A DNA stretch of 64,000 bases, from positions 2,418,001 through 2,482,000 of the forward strand of contig NZ_OY782507.1 of NCBI RefSeq assembly GCF_963677725.1, written 5' to 3'. Below, one piece after another: positions 34,928-43,063 of this stretch. Source of the DNA: an uncultured Cohaesibacter sp. GTDB taxonomy: Bacteria > Pseudomonadota > Alphaproteobacteria > Rhizobiales > Cohaesibacteraceae. Numbering within the stretch: the first letter of the stretch is position 1; each line of letters begins with the position of its first letter. The notes beneath the pieces are model-generated. The model was given only the letters and a program-made list of their open reading frames with translations, was not told the DNA's origin and searched no databases. The position numbers and the translations under genes are program-made.

Positions 34928-36553
34928 ATGACTAAAAAAACATCTCGCCCATCAGCGGGCAACGCTACAATCGCGCGTGTTCTCCGAGCCTTCATAGACC
35001 AAAACGGAGACACTCATTTTATGATCGGCAATGATGAGAGAAACGTCGTGGTTTCGCTTGACGATTTTAACTCCGATGGAAATAAGGCCTTCCAAAGGAT
35101 CGGGCGCGCTGGGTTTGCGGTACTCACGACTGAACGCAAAAACAAACTGAAACGCGAAATCGAAGACTGGCGTGATTTCGAAGAAGCGTATGTGGCAGTG
35201 TCTCCGGGTTGGTTGCCAAATAATGACTATGTGCATCCAGATGGGAGCCACACGGTTTACGATGAAGAATATGCTCCCCCCATCGTTGCCTTCGAAACAG
35301 ACGCTCGCTGGAGTACTGGCGGCAAAATCTTGAAATGGCGCGAAGAAATGGGGAAGATTTTCAAAGACGAGCCTATCGCGGTCTTCTTGTTCTGTTATGG
35401 CCTAGTCGGCCCATTGCTGAAATTTTTAGACAAAAACATTCAGAACCCATTCGTAGAAATCATATCAGGTCCCGAAAGCGGGAAATCCACTTTGGCTGCG
35501 GCTGTTGCGTCAATGTATGGCTCTAATCCTGACAGCGAATTGGGACTAGGTCGGAACTGGGACGGCACCGCCCATTCATATTATCGCACTCGCCGCATCG
35601 CAAATGATGGCTTCCTCTTTATGGACGATTCATCAAAAATGGATGATGCCCTGAAAAAGGACGGTGCACTCGCATACATGCAATCTACTTCTGATGAGCG
35701 CAAACGCTATACAGAAGACGACAGGATCAAACCCGTCCGCACGGCACTTCTTTCAACGGGTAACAAGCCTTTTCACGAACTGATGACGGGACCGTATGAA
35801 CTCAAGGAGGCAGCTCAATCACGCGTGATTTCTATCAAGATGGACCGCCCGATTCTCAACACTGCTCCATCCGGCTATGATAGCACGAGAGCTGCAATTG
35901 AAGCTGTGAAATCCATTATCGATAAGCACCATGGTGGTGTTGGACGCAGATTCATTGAAAAGATCTCCGACTATTGCAAAGAGGATGAGCCGGCATTCCG
36001 CAAGAGAGTGGCCGCGTTGATGAAGGAATTCGAAGATTATGTTGTAGGAAGTGTCTTAGGTGAAAGCAGACTCTTGCAGGCTTTTTGTGCAGCTTACGCT
36101 GCTGGAAAGCTCGGGTTGGAGTGGCGCTTATTACCTGTCGGTTTTGAAGACTTAGATGAGGCATTGGAAGAGGTCTTTGAAATGGCTAGCAGAGCACGGC
36201 GACAAGATCATCCCATAGATCCCTACAGACAGGCACTTCTAGTAATCCGAAACAACAAAGACCGCATTTTTGAAATCGGCCCTGATCTGGAACAACAATT
36301 GCGAGATGCGGATGACAATGTCTTCGGCGTGAAAGATACATCTGACGCACAAACCATTACGTTCTATCTACACGGCTCGATGCTGAAAGACCTCCTCGGC
36401 GACTCCAGTGGGGAAGTGATCCGCTATCTGCGAGAAAAGGAATATCTCAAAGTTGACCGAAGCGGTAAAATCACAAGAAAGCCCCCAAGAAACACCAAGC
36501 TAGAAAAACGAGTTTACATGCTTGTACTGCCTCGCAAGCGGCGCACCCGATGA
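34928..36553 (+). CDS. DUF927-type ATPase/helicase-like protein
   Basis: 541 aa from the ATG preceded by AAGGAG. Walker A is ISGPESGKSTLAAAVASMYG at about 186-205 and a Walker B-like DGFLFMDDSSKMDD follows at about 248-261. The pattern, including WNGTAHS-like GRNWDGTAHSYY and LLSTGNKPFHE, fits DUF927 proteins, superfamily ATPases often encoded with primases or Reps on integrative elements. The N-terminal 120 aa look like a small-domain adaptor. Likely role: replicative helicase or loader working with the HUH protein. A hairpin follows the stop. Confidence 0.78.
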   Translation: MTKKTSRPSAGNATIARVLRAFIDQNGDTHFMIGNDERNVVVSLDDFNSDGNKAFQRIGRAGFAVLTTERKNKLKREIEDWRDFEEAYVAVSPGWLPNNDYVHPDGSHTVYDEEYAPPIVAFETDARWSTGGKILKWREEMGKIFKDEPIAVFLFCYGLVGPLLKFLDKNIQNPFVEIISGPESGKSTLAAAVASMYGSNPDSELGLGRNWDGTAHSYYRTRRIANDGFLFMDDSSKMDDALKKDGALAYMQSTSDERKRYTEDDRIKPVRTALLSTGNKPFHELMTGPYELKEAAQSRVISIKMDRPILNTAPSGYDSTRAAIEAVKSIIDKHHGGVGRRFIEKISDYCKEDEPAFRKRVAALMKEFEDYVVGSVLGESRLLQAFCAAYAAGKLGLEWRLLPVGFEDLDEALEEVFEMASRARRQDHPIDPYRQALLVIRNNKDRIFEIGPDLEQQLRDADDNVFGVKDTSDAQTITFYLHGSMLKDLLGDSSGEVIRYLREKEYLKVDRSGKITRKPPRNTKLEKRVYMLVLPRKRRTR

Positions 36554-36560
36554 CATCATC

Positions 36561-36592
36561 GCAGCAGGCCAGAAACCCCTTTGGCCTGCTGC
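36561..36592. terminator. Hairpin after the DUF927-type gene
   Basis: GCAGCAGGCCA and TGGCCTGCTGC (11 bp) with a 10-base loop. No T-run immediately after. Confidence 0.6.
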
Positions 36593-36700
36593 ACTTAGCC
36601 CTAATTTAAGGACTAAGTCATTGATATCTTTGTAGATGCAAATTGACTTTTGTGCAATCATGGGTTATTGTAGATAAGCGTTGGGGCACTTCAGCGCTGA

Positions 36701-36732
36701 AAAAGGGCGGGCCTTGGCTCGCCCTTTTCTTT
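36701..36732 (+). terminator. Rho-independent terminator upstream of the four-gene operon
   Basis: AAAAGGGCG and CGCCCTTTT flank a GC-rich loop and are followed by CTTT. It insulates the replication module from the next operon, or acts as an attenuator in its leader since it lies 67 bases before the first ATG. Confidence 0.75.
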
Positions 36733-36798
36733 AGCCTGTTTGGCTCAGCCCGCCCGTTCCGTGAGGCGGTTTTTCGTTCCCAGACATGATGGAGATGT

Positions 36799-37440
36799 AT
36801 GATGGCAGATGCAGCCAAACAGATGAACTATGCCGATTCCAATGATGAGCCCACCCTTGTGGTGATTGCCAGAGATGCCAGCGGTGTTGCACGTGGCTCA
36901 TGGTTTGCGGCAAGCGATGCAAAGGTCGCAAAGGCCAGCGCAAAGGCGGCTGGGTCTGTGGCCGTTGCGGTGAAAGGGCCGGATCGTATGGGCTTGGCCA
37001 ATCGGGTACCGAAGGGCCGGATCTTTGACAGTGGTAAGTTGTTCATGCCGCGCATCCAGGGTGAGGTGTTCGACCAACTGCTTGGCTTTGCACCTAAGGC
37101 ACACAAAGCTCCTCAGCTTCAGCTCGTCACCAGTGGTGATGAGGCCAAAGCAAAAACACCTAACGAAGCCGCTTCTGCTGCTAGAGGCACATCTGATATT
37201 GAAGGCAAAGTGCCTGATGAATGGTCCAAGCTCGGGGTTGGTTCCTTGGTGCTTGCCCGTGATGTTGAGGAAGAGAGCTTCTACTTGGCCGTGATCATAG
37301 GCAAGGCGGGGCCAATCAATTTTACTTTGCGCTGGCGCGACTATCCCGATGAGCCGAACTTCCAGCGTCAGGTGTCGGACCTCGCCATGCTGCACCCCAA
37401 GGTTGACCTCAAGCAGTTCGATTGGGAGTTTGAAGAATGA
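36799..37440 (+). CDS. Unknown protein, first gene of a four-gene operon
   Basis: 213 aa, ATG ATG start preceded by GGAGATGT. The N-terminal half has an Ala/Lys-rich segment (FAASDAKVAKASAKAAGSVAVAVKGP) and the C-terminal half a compact basic-acidic region (GVGSLVLARDVEEESFYLAVII, FTLRWRDYPDEPNFQRQ). No signal peptide or TM. The C-terminal segment may be an SH3-like or Tudor-like barrel (inference). It overlaps the next gene by four bases. Confidence 0.78.
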   Translation: MMADAAKQMNYADSNDEPTLVVIARDASGVARGSWFAASDAKVAKASAKAAGSVAVAVKGPDRMGLANRVPKGRIFDSGKLFMPRIQGEVFDQLLGFAPKAHKAPQLQLVTSGDEAKAKTPNEAASAARGTSDIEGKVPDEWSKLGVGSLVLARDVEEESFYLAVIIGKAGPINFTLRWRDYPDEPNFQRQVSDLAMLHPKVDLKQFDWEFEE

Positions 37441-37766
37441 GTGGGTCATCTGAACAAATTTGCGCGCTCAATGACGCATTCCGCTCGAGCCTTCAGGGTG
37501 GGCGGGTATTCCTTACTCAAGGCGTGCTCAACTTGCCGCCTGAAGGACAATCAGCCTTACTGCAAGCGATACGCTGCTTCGAGGGCTTTGATGCTGACAA
37601 CGACCCTTACGGTGAGCATGACTTCGGTTCCCTTTCTCATGACGGTGGCACCTTCTTTTTCAAGATCGATTGCTATGACCGGAGTTTGGAATTTGGCTCG
37701 CCCGATCCTGCTAACCCCGCTAAAACGACTCGGGTGATGACCGTCATGCGTGCGGACGAATATTGA
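37437..37766 (+). CDS. DUF3768 protein
   Basis: 109 aa. ICALNDAFRSSL, GRVFLTQGVLNLPPEGQSALLQAI and PYGEHDFGSL...FFFKIDCYD are characteristic of DUF3768, a small family common on alphaproteobacterial plasmids and islands. Function unknown. Translationally coupled to the preceding gene. Confidence 0.88.
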   Translation: MSGSSEQICALNDAFRSSLQGGRVFLTQGVLNLPPEGQSALLQAIRCFEGFDADNDPYGEHDFGSLSHDGGTFFFKIDCYDRSLEFGSPDPANPAKTTRVMTVMRADEY

Positions 37767-37808
37767 AAGAACAAAAAGGGATCAAATCATACCCTAGAAG
37801 GAAAAGTT

Positions 37809-38453
37809 ATGAACCAAGATGAAGCAAAATATGTCAACTCCCTTTGGCTGCAGCAAGGGCCGCTGTTGAACCAAATTGTCGAGAAGGATTGGTCACCCTA
37901 TGATTTGTTGAGTGCTCGGCTTTGGACCAAGAGGGAGGCAATCGCAAAGGCCGCCAGCACAGAGCGCGTTCGCCTTGTCATTCTCGATCAAACTCAAAGC
38001 GACTTCCCAGACCGTGCACAGATTGACTTCATGTTTGGTGTCGAGCTGCATGATCGGGAAGTCTTCAAAATGACGCCCTTGCCTATCATTCTCGAACTGC
38101 AAGTCAACAACTTCGGCAGTCTCGACATCGACATAGAGCTCATTCTGCCTGACGAGAGTTCTATTTACAGAAAGCCGTTTGAAGCAGCCCTTCTGCCCTT
38201 GAAGCACAAGATAAAAGAGGAGAGTCTTGGATGGGGCATTGCCGTCACTCTTAGAACAATGGAACTCGATGAAGCTGCGGGTCCACTAAACGTAGATCAC
38301 TTGCTTGATCAGTTGCCCATCGCCTTGCTCGAGCTAAACCATAGCCTTCTTGAACCACTAGCCCGCGCGCTGATGCAGGAACAGATGCCACAATCAGACC
38401 GGCCCGTTTTTGCTTCGACAGGCAACGATGACGGAGTGAGCCCCAATGATTGA
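37809..38453 (+). CDS. Unknown acidic soluble protein
   Basis: 214 aa, start preceded by AAGGAAAAG. No signal peptide, TM or known motif. The central part alternates hydrophobic residues as in beta strands (IILELQVNNFGSLDIDIELILP). It overlaps the next gene by eight bases, so its product is probably made together with the membrane protein that follows. Confidence 0.75.
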   Translation: MNQDEAKYVNSLWLQQGPLLNQIVEKDWSPYDLLSARLWTKREAIAKAASTERVRLVILDQTQSDFPDRAQIDFMFGVELHDREVFKMTPLPIILELQVNNFGSLDIDIELILPDESSIYRKPFEAALLPLKHKIKEESLGWGIAVTLRTMELDEAAGPLNVDHLLDQLPIALLELNHSLLEPLARALMQEQMPQSDRPVFASTGNDDGVSPND

Positions 38454-39033
38454 TCAATTGGCAACAGCGGCGACCTATGGCTTTGGGGCCAGCTTTGGGC
38501 GAGACCTTTACAGGGCAGCAAAGAAGAACCCAATCATCTGGGCTATAATTGGCGTCTTAATGATCGCCTTTGGCTGGCGTAATTTCTATCTGGGTTCAGG
38601 ACAGGGTTTGATCTACAAGATCGTTATCACCTTCATAGGTTCCTTGTTTCTAGTCACAATCGGGACTGGTGGCTTCCTGATGTTTGGCTTTGCTTTTGCC
38701 AATGACTTTGGTAATGGAGCCATCATCACCGCAATAATCTTGATCATTCTCTCAACAATCGCTGGCAACATCTGGGGGTTCAAAGATAGAAAGAAGAGAC
38801 AGCAAGCCGCAGAGGCAATCGCTCACAATGCCAGCTTCATGAGAGACATGGGCCTATCAGACAGTGACTTCGATGCTGACCTTCTCCAAGACGCAGAAGG
38901 CAATCTCCTCAAGCTCATCGAGCAAAGCGATGACAAGTTCGTATTCTCAGTATCAGGCAAACGCGCCCACCGTGCCGCCATCAAGCTCGAACAGGGCCGC
39001 ATGGTTGACTACACAGGTATTGTGAAGCTGTAA
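38446..39033 (+). CDS. Unknown membrane protein
   Basis: 195 aa. Three predicted TM helices (about 28-46, 59-82, 92-111) are followed by a soluble C-terminal domain of about 80 aa (FMRDMGLSDSDFDADLLQDAEGNLLKLIEQ). No family recognised. Last gene of the operon, followed by a strong terminator. A membrane anchor or effector for the other operon products is possible. Confidence 0.78.
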   Translation: MIDQLATAATYGFGASFGRDLYRAAKKNPIIWAIIGVLMIAFGWRNFYLGSGQGLIYKIVITFIGSLFLVTIGTGGFLMFGFAFANDFGNGAIITAIILIILSTIAGNIWGFKDRKKRQQAAEAIAHNASFMRDMGLSDSDFDADLLQDAEGNLLKLIEQSDDKFVFSVSGKRAHRAAIKLEQGRMVDYTGIVKL

Positions 39034-39069
39034 GGCAGTGACCCGCACCCAAAATTCAAAACGACACTC

Positions 39070-39106
39070 AAGCCCCTCAGGTAAGCCCTGTGGGGCTTTC
39101 TTTTTT
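39070..39106 (+). terminator. Terminator of the four-gene operon
   Basis: AAGCCCC and GGGGCTT form a stem with an internal CAGG/CCTG extension and are followed by TCTTTTTT. Confidence 0.85.
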
Positions 39107-39316
39107 GAGACACATTGCATTACAACAACAAAAACGCAGATCCACTTTTCGGTCAAATTATGCGACTGCTCTAGTCCACCAGCATTGTTGAATAATGAAA
39201 TTTCTCATGTGTCTTACAAATCACAACAAAACAATCGACGCGTATTGAGTATGATCGACTTATCGGTGTAGATGTATAGCAACTACAATTGATATTCCGT
39301 GTTTCAAAGGTACAAA
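39107..39316. promoter_or_regulatory. Leader of the BREX-like operon
   Basis: About 210 A+T-rich bases before the DUF499 gene. It must hold the operon promoter; no clear operator repeat or regulator gene is seen. Confidence 0.35.
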
Positions 39317-42061
39317 ATGCTGGGCCTAAAACTAAGAGATGAGTTCCTGGGGCGGCGCCTAAAAGGCACAGCGATTGAACTCTCGAACGAGACCAATACC
39401 GGTGCTACTCAGGTGCCAGCACAAAATTTTCTAGAAATAACGTATCCAACTCTCGATCTTCTGAAGGGGATTGAGGCTGTCGGTCCCAGCCAAGGACGTC
39501 CCGTCGTCGTGATCGGGGAACGCGGGCTCGGCAAGTCGCACTTAATGGCGGCGCTATATCATGCTGTTAGTGACCCGAAATCGACCCACGCGTGGCTTTC
39601 AGATTGGTCAGGTAAACTCAGTGATCCCAAAATAGGCGCAATTCCACTTCGTGACGAAATGCTAGTCATCGGAGAAAGCCTGCATCGCCAGCGTTACAAA
39701 TTTCTGTGGGACATTCTTTTTGATCGTCACCCTCACGGAACATATATCAAGGGTAAATGGGAGGGAATGGGTTCTGCCAAGCCGGACATCCCATCCGATC
39801 AACTGATTCTCGAGCTCCTTCGCCACACCCCGATGATGCTTCTTCTGGATGAATTCCAGACTTGGTTCGATGGGCTCACCAACACCAAGCAATATCCTTG
39901 GAAGAATTGGGCGTTCAACTTTGTTCAGATCTTGTCAGAAATTGCGAAGGAACATCCTGACCTACTTGTCCTTGTCGTGTCTGTTCGAAACGGAACCAGT
40001 GATGCTTATCAGCAAATTCATCGCGTAAATCCGGTGCAAGTAGACTTTCGCGCTGGAGGCAGTCCCGACAAAATTCAGAATGATCGTCGCCGGATGCTGC
40101 TGCACCGACTATTTGAAAACAGACTCCAAATTAACGACTCGGCAGTGGATGGCGTTTTAGCAATCCATGTGGCCGAATTCTTTCGACTGCTCAATGTCCC
40201 TCCTGCGGAGCAAGACCGAAAGCTCCATGACTTTAGAGAGTCTTGGCCTTTCGCACCCCATCTTTTGCAGCTTCTCGAAGATCAGGTTCTTGTGGCCACT
40301 GACGCCCAAGAAACACGGGACCTGATCCGCATTCTGGCAAGTCTGTATAAGAGTCGTGGAGAGAACACCCCAGTTTTGACTTCTGCGGATTTCAAACTGA
40401 ACGATGAAGCTACCGGTATAGGCGCTTTGCTCGACTCGGTGGCAAATCAGCAGCATCGCGCCCTGCGAGATAAAGCTCGGCGAAATTTGACGTCGGTTGT
40501 TCAGGCGGTTCCAGACCACACAACCAAAGCGCCTCACTTAGAAGATATTGTTGGTGCCCTTTGGCTTCGATCAATCGCAGTGGGTAATATGGCCGGAGCG
40601 GAACCTGCTGTCCTCCAAGCGGACATAACAAAGGCCAACAAAATCGATGATAACTCTTTCCAGGTCGAGCTGGCCACGATCATCGAGAACAGTTTCAACA
40701 TCCATCAGGATGGAACGCGACTTGTCTTCAAGGAAGAGGAGAATCCTCAAGCCAAGGTCATGGCATCGGCCAGGAATGACAAGCTCTTTACCGATGGCAC
40801 CGACTTGGTGCAGCTGGCGAAAGAGATCCGATACGTTATCGGTGGTACAGAGGAAGTCGCGAAAAATTTTCGAGTGATCGCGTTACCAAGGAATTGGTTG
40901 ACTGATCCATGGACAGGTCTGGACGAAGGAGAGCATCCTGACAAGTGGGATGACAGACTTCCAATCCTAGTTTTACCAGAAGAGCCCGATCGTCTGAATG
41001 AACGGCTAGGTCAGTGGCTGAAAGATCACCTTCAGAAACGACGCAATACAGTTCGTTTTTTGTTGCCGCGCTCAGGATATACGAACGCGTTTTATGATAG
41101 AGACCTGCTTATTCTCGCTCGTGCTGAAATGAAGGCTCAGGAATGGGGTTCGCAAAACTCTGAATACCGAAAGCTACAAACGAAGTACCAAGGCGAGCTC
41201 CGAGACATTCTTAAGAAGCGTTTCGATCGCTTTGCCGCCCTGCACCGATGGAATTTCTCCGATACCTCGCAATGTGTTTTCCACTTTGAAACGCTCAAAG
41301 AACAGGGTTCAAAAATCCCTGATGCCATTGAAGCTTCACTTACAAGCGATCTGTTCGTGCCCGAGGACTTCCTAGATCTAGTTTTGGAAGCCGCGAGCAA
41401 TAACAGCTCCGTTGGAAAGCTGCTGAAAGAGCTGCAAGAGCCCCGTCCTTCTGGACAAGACTGCATTCCCTGGCTCGGGGAAACAGCTATGAAAGAGAGG
41501 ATAATTCGGCTTTGTGCGCGCGGGAAAGTCGCAATCAATCTACGGAGCATGGAATATTTGCAGGCTCAAGCAGGGGAAGATGAAGATACCGCCTGGAAAA
41601 GACTGCGCTCCAAACTTGGATTAACGGGCCGCCAACTGGACGAAGTCTTTCTCCTGCAGCCATCTGCGGTACCTTCGACAGGCGGATCCGCACCAGTAGC
41701 GCCGCCTGCAAGCTACCCCCCAGCTGGCGGACTTTTCGGAGGACCTGGCGCAAGAGACGAGCCGACTGAGGGCGGCCTGACTGGGACCGGACTGGCCGAT
41801 CCTGGGGGCGGGTCAGCGTCAACCTCAGGCGGGATTTTCGGCGGTGGGACAAGCGGGGGGAGCACTCCATTGTCAAGCCCACCCACATCGCCGCTCAACC
41901 TAATCGGAAAGATGGAAGGCTGGGGCATCGGCCCGGCAACACCGGTTAAGGAAGTGACTCTGAAGGTGTCTGCCGCAACCGGCGCGCAGCTTAAAGAGAT
42001 CCTAAAGAAGCTGCCTGATGGCATGACGTTCGAGATTTCGTTGGACAAGGAGGATAGCTAA
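39317..42061 (+). CDS. DUF499-domain ATPase of a BREX-like defence operon
   Basis: 914 aa from the ATG preceded by AAAGG. Large P-loop ATPase with Walker A GERGLGKSHLMAALYHAV at about 67-84 and Walker B MMLLLDEFQTWFDG near 175. The arrangement matches DUF499/BrxC-PglY-like proteins. The C-terminal region has a Gly/Pro/Ser-rich flexible linker (about 780-860) before a final small domain. In BREX and related systems this ATPase works with PglZ and the methyltransferase to detect or block phage DNA. Its stop codon shares a base with the pglZ start. Confidence 0.88.
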   Translation: MLGLKLRDEFLGRRLKGTAIELSNETNTGATQVPAQNFLEITYPTLDLLKGIEAVGPSQGRPVVVIGERGLGKSHLMAALYHAVSDPKSTHAWLSDWSGKLSDPKIGAIPLRDEMLVIGESLHRQRYKFLWDILFDRHPHGTYIKGKWEGMGSAKPDIPSDQLILELLRHTPMMLLLDEFQTWFDGLTNTKQYPWKNWAFNFVQILSEIAKEHPDLLVLVVSVRNGTSDAYQQIHRVNPVQVDFRAGGSPDKIQNDRRRMLLHRLFENRLQINDSAVDGVLAIHVAEFFRLLNVPPAEQDRKLHDFRESWPFAPHLLQLLEDQVLVATDAQETRDLIRILASLYKSRGENTPVLTSADFKLNDEATGIGALLDSVANQQHRALRDKARRNLTSVVQAVPDHTTKAPHLEDIVGALWLRSIAVGNMAGAEPAVLQADITKANKIDDNSFQVELATIIENSFNIHQDGTRLVFKEEENPQAKVMASARNDKLFTDGTDLVQLAKEIRYVIGGTEEVAKNFRVIALPRNWLTDPWTGLDEGEHPDKWDDRLPILVLPEEPDRLNERLGQWLKDHLQKRRNTVRFLLPRSGYTNAFYDRDLLILARAEMKAQEWGSQNSEYRKLQTKYQGELRDILKKRFDRFAALHRWNFSDTSQCVFHFETLKEQGSKIPDAIEASLTSDLFVPEDFLDLVLEAASNNSSVGKLLKELQEPRPSGQDCIPWLGETAMKERIIRLCARGKVAINLRSMEYLQAQAGEDEDTAWKRLRSKLGLTGRQLDEVFLLQPSAVPSTGGSAPVAPPASYPPAGGLFGGPGARDEPTEGGLTGTGLADPGGGSASTSGGIFGGGTSGGSTPLSSPPTSPLNLIGKMEGWGIGPATPVKEVTLKVSAATGAQLKEILKKLPDGMTFEISLDKEDS

Positions 42062-43050
42062 TGGCGCTCGACACCCGGCACCTTGGCGATCTGACGAATG
42101 CGGCGGATGAAGAAGCTTGGCGAGCGGTGATTGATCGCGTTCTGGAGACTTGTTGCGCCCCTTTGAGCGTGAACAATGCATCGGCCGAAGTCACACGTCG
42201 TGACCGCTCGATTGGAGAGCTGGACCATTTTCTTTCTTCGGTCGCTTGGGATCTATGGGAAGCGTTCGGAGATGTGGTTCCGCGTAACGCCGATCAGGTC
42301 AGCGATTGGTGGGCCAAACCGTACAGCAAGAAAGCAGTCCTGATCCTCGACGGGCTGAGCTTGCGGGAAATGCCTTGGATCATTGAGGAAGCGAAGGAAC
42401 GTGGCTTCATCTTGCATGCTTCTACGGCCTATGGGGCGGAGATCCCGAGTGAGACGAACGCGTTCGCCAAGGCACTTGGCTTCAATAGTCGTAGCCAGCT
42501 GCAGAACAACGGTGGCGGCATGTTGCATCGGCTCGCACCTGCGAGCACCGAATGCATAGACCTTCCCTGGAAGGATTGCGGCGACTTGATCGATGCTTCG
42601 CCCAACTGGGTTTTCTGGCATCAATGGCCCGACACAAAGCTGCATGCCACCGCCGGGGCCGGACAAGGCCTCAGCGTTCTCACGAACGATATCTCCGCGC
42701 ATCTTACCAGCGATGACTTCTGGGCGTTCCTGGAGCGTTTGGCGACGGGTCGTCGCCTCCTCATCACGTCTGACCACGGCTACGCCGCGACCGGTGAATT
42801 CTTTGATGCCCCTGACGAGCAGGCATCCTTCCTTAAGAGCACCCTGAAAAGCGGGCGCCTTGTGCCCGGCGATCACGACCCGGGGCCTTTTGTTCCCCCG
42901 GTGGCGCTTCAGGCCAACAGCCCGCATGGCCCGCACCTGCTGGCTCTCGGCCGGTGGAAATGGCGCAGCCAGGGTGGTTACCCAACGCTGGCGCATGGCG
43001 GCCTCTCCCTGCTCGAGATGCTCTGCCCCTTTATTGAATTGACGAAGTAA
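42061..43050 (+). CDS. pglZ: PglZ-domain protein (alkaline phosphatase superfamily)
   Basis: 329 aa, short for the family. Alkaline phosphatase superfamily metal motifs of PglZ are visible: AVLILDGLSLREMPWI (about 92-107), RLLITSDHGYAATGEF (about 233-248) and YPTLAHGGLSLLEMLCPFIEL near the C-terminus. The N-terminal extension of larger PglZ proteins is missing, so it is a minimal form. PglZ is the one protein common to all BREX types. Coupled to both neighbours, with overlap upstream and 13 bases downstream. Confidence 0.87.
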   Translation: MALDTRHLGDLTNAADEEAWRAVIDRVLETCCAPLSVNNASAEVTRRDRSIGELDHFLSSVAWDLWEAFGDVVPRNADQVSDWWAKPYSKKAVLILDGLSLREMPWIIEEAKERGFILHASTAYGAEIPSETNAFAKALGFNSRSQLQNNGGGMLHRLAPASTECIDLPWKDCGDLIDASPNWVFWHQWPDTKLHATAGAGQGLSVLTNDISAHLTSDDFWAFLERLATGRRLLITSDHGYAATGEFFDAPDEQASFLKSTLKSGRLVPGDHDPGPFVPPVALQANSPHGPHLLALGRWKWRSQGGYPTLAHGGLSLLEMLCPFIELTK

Positions 43051-43063
43051 GGATTTCCCGCTC

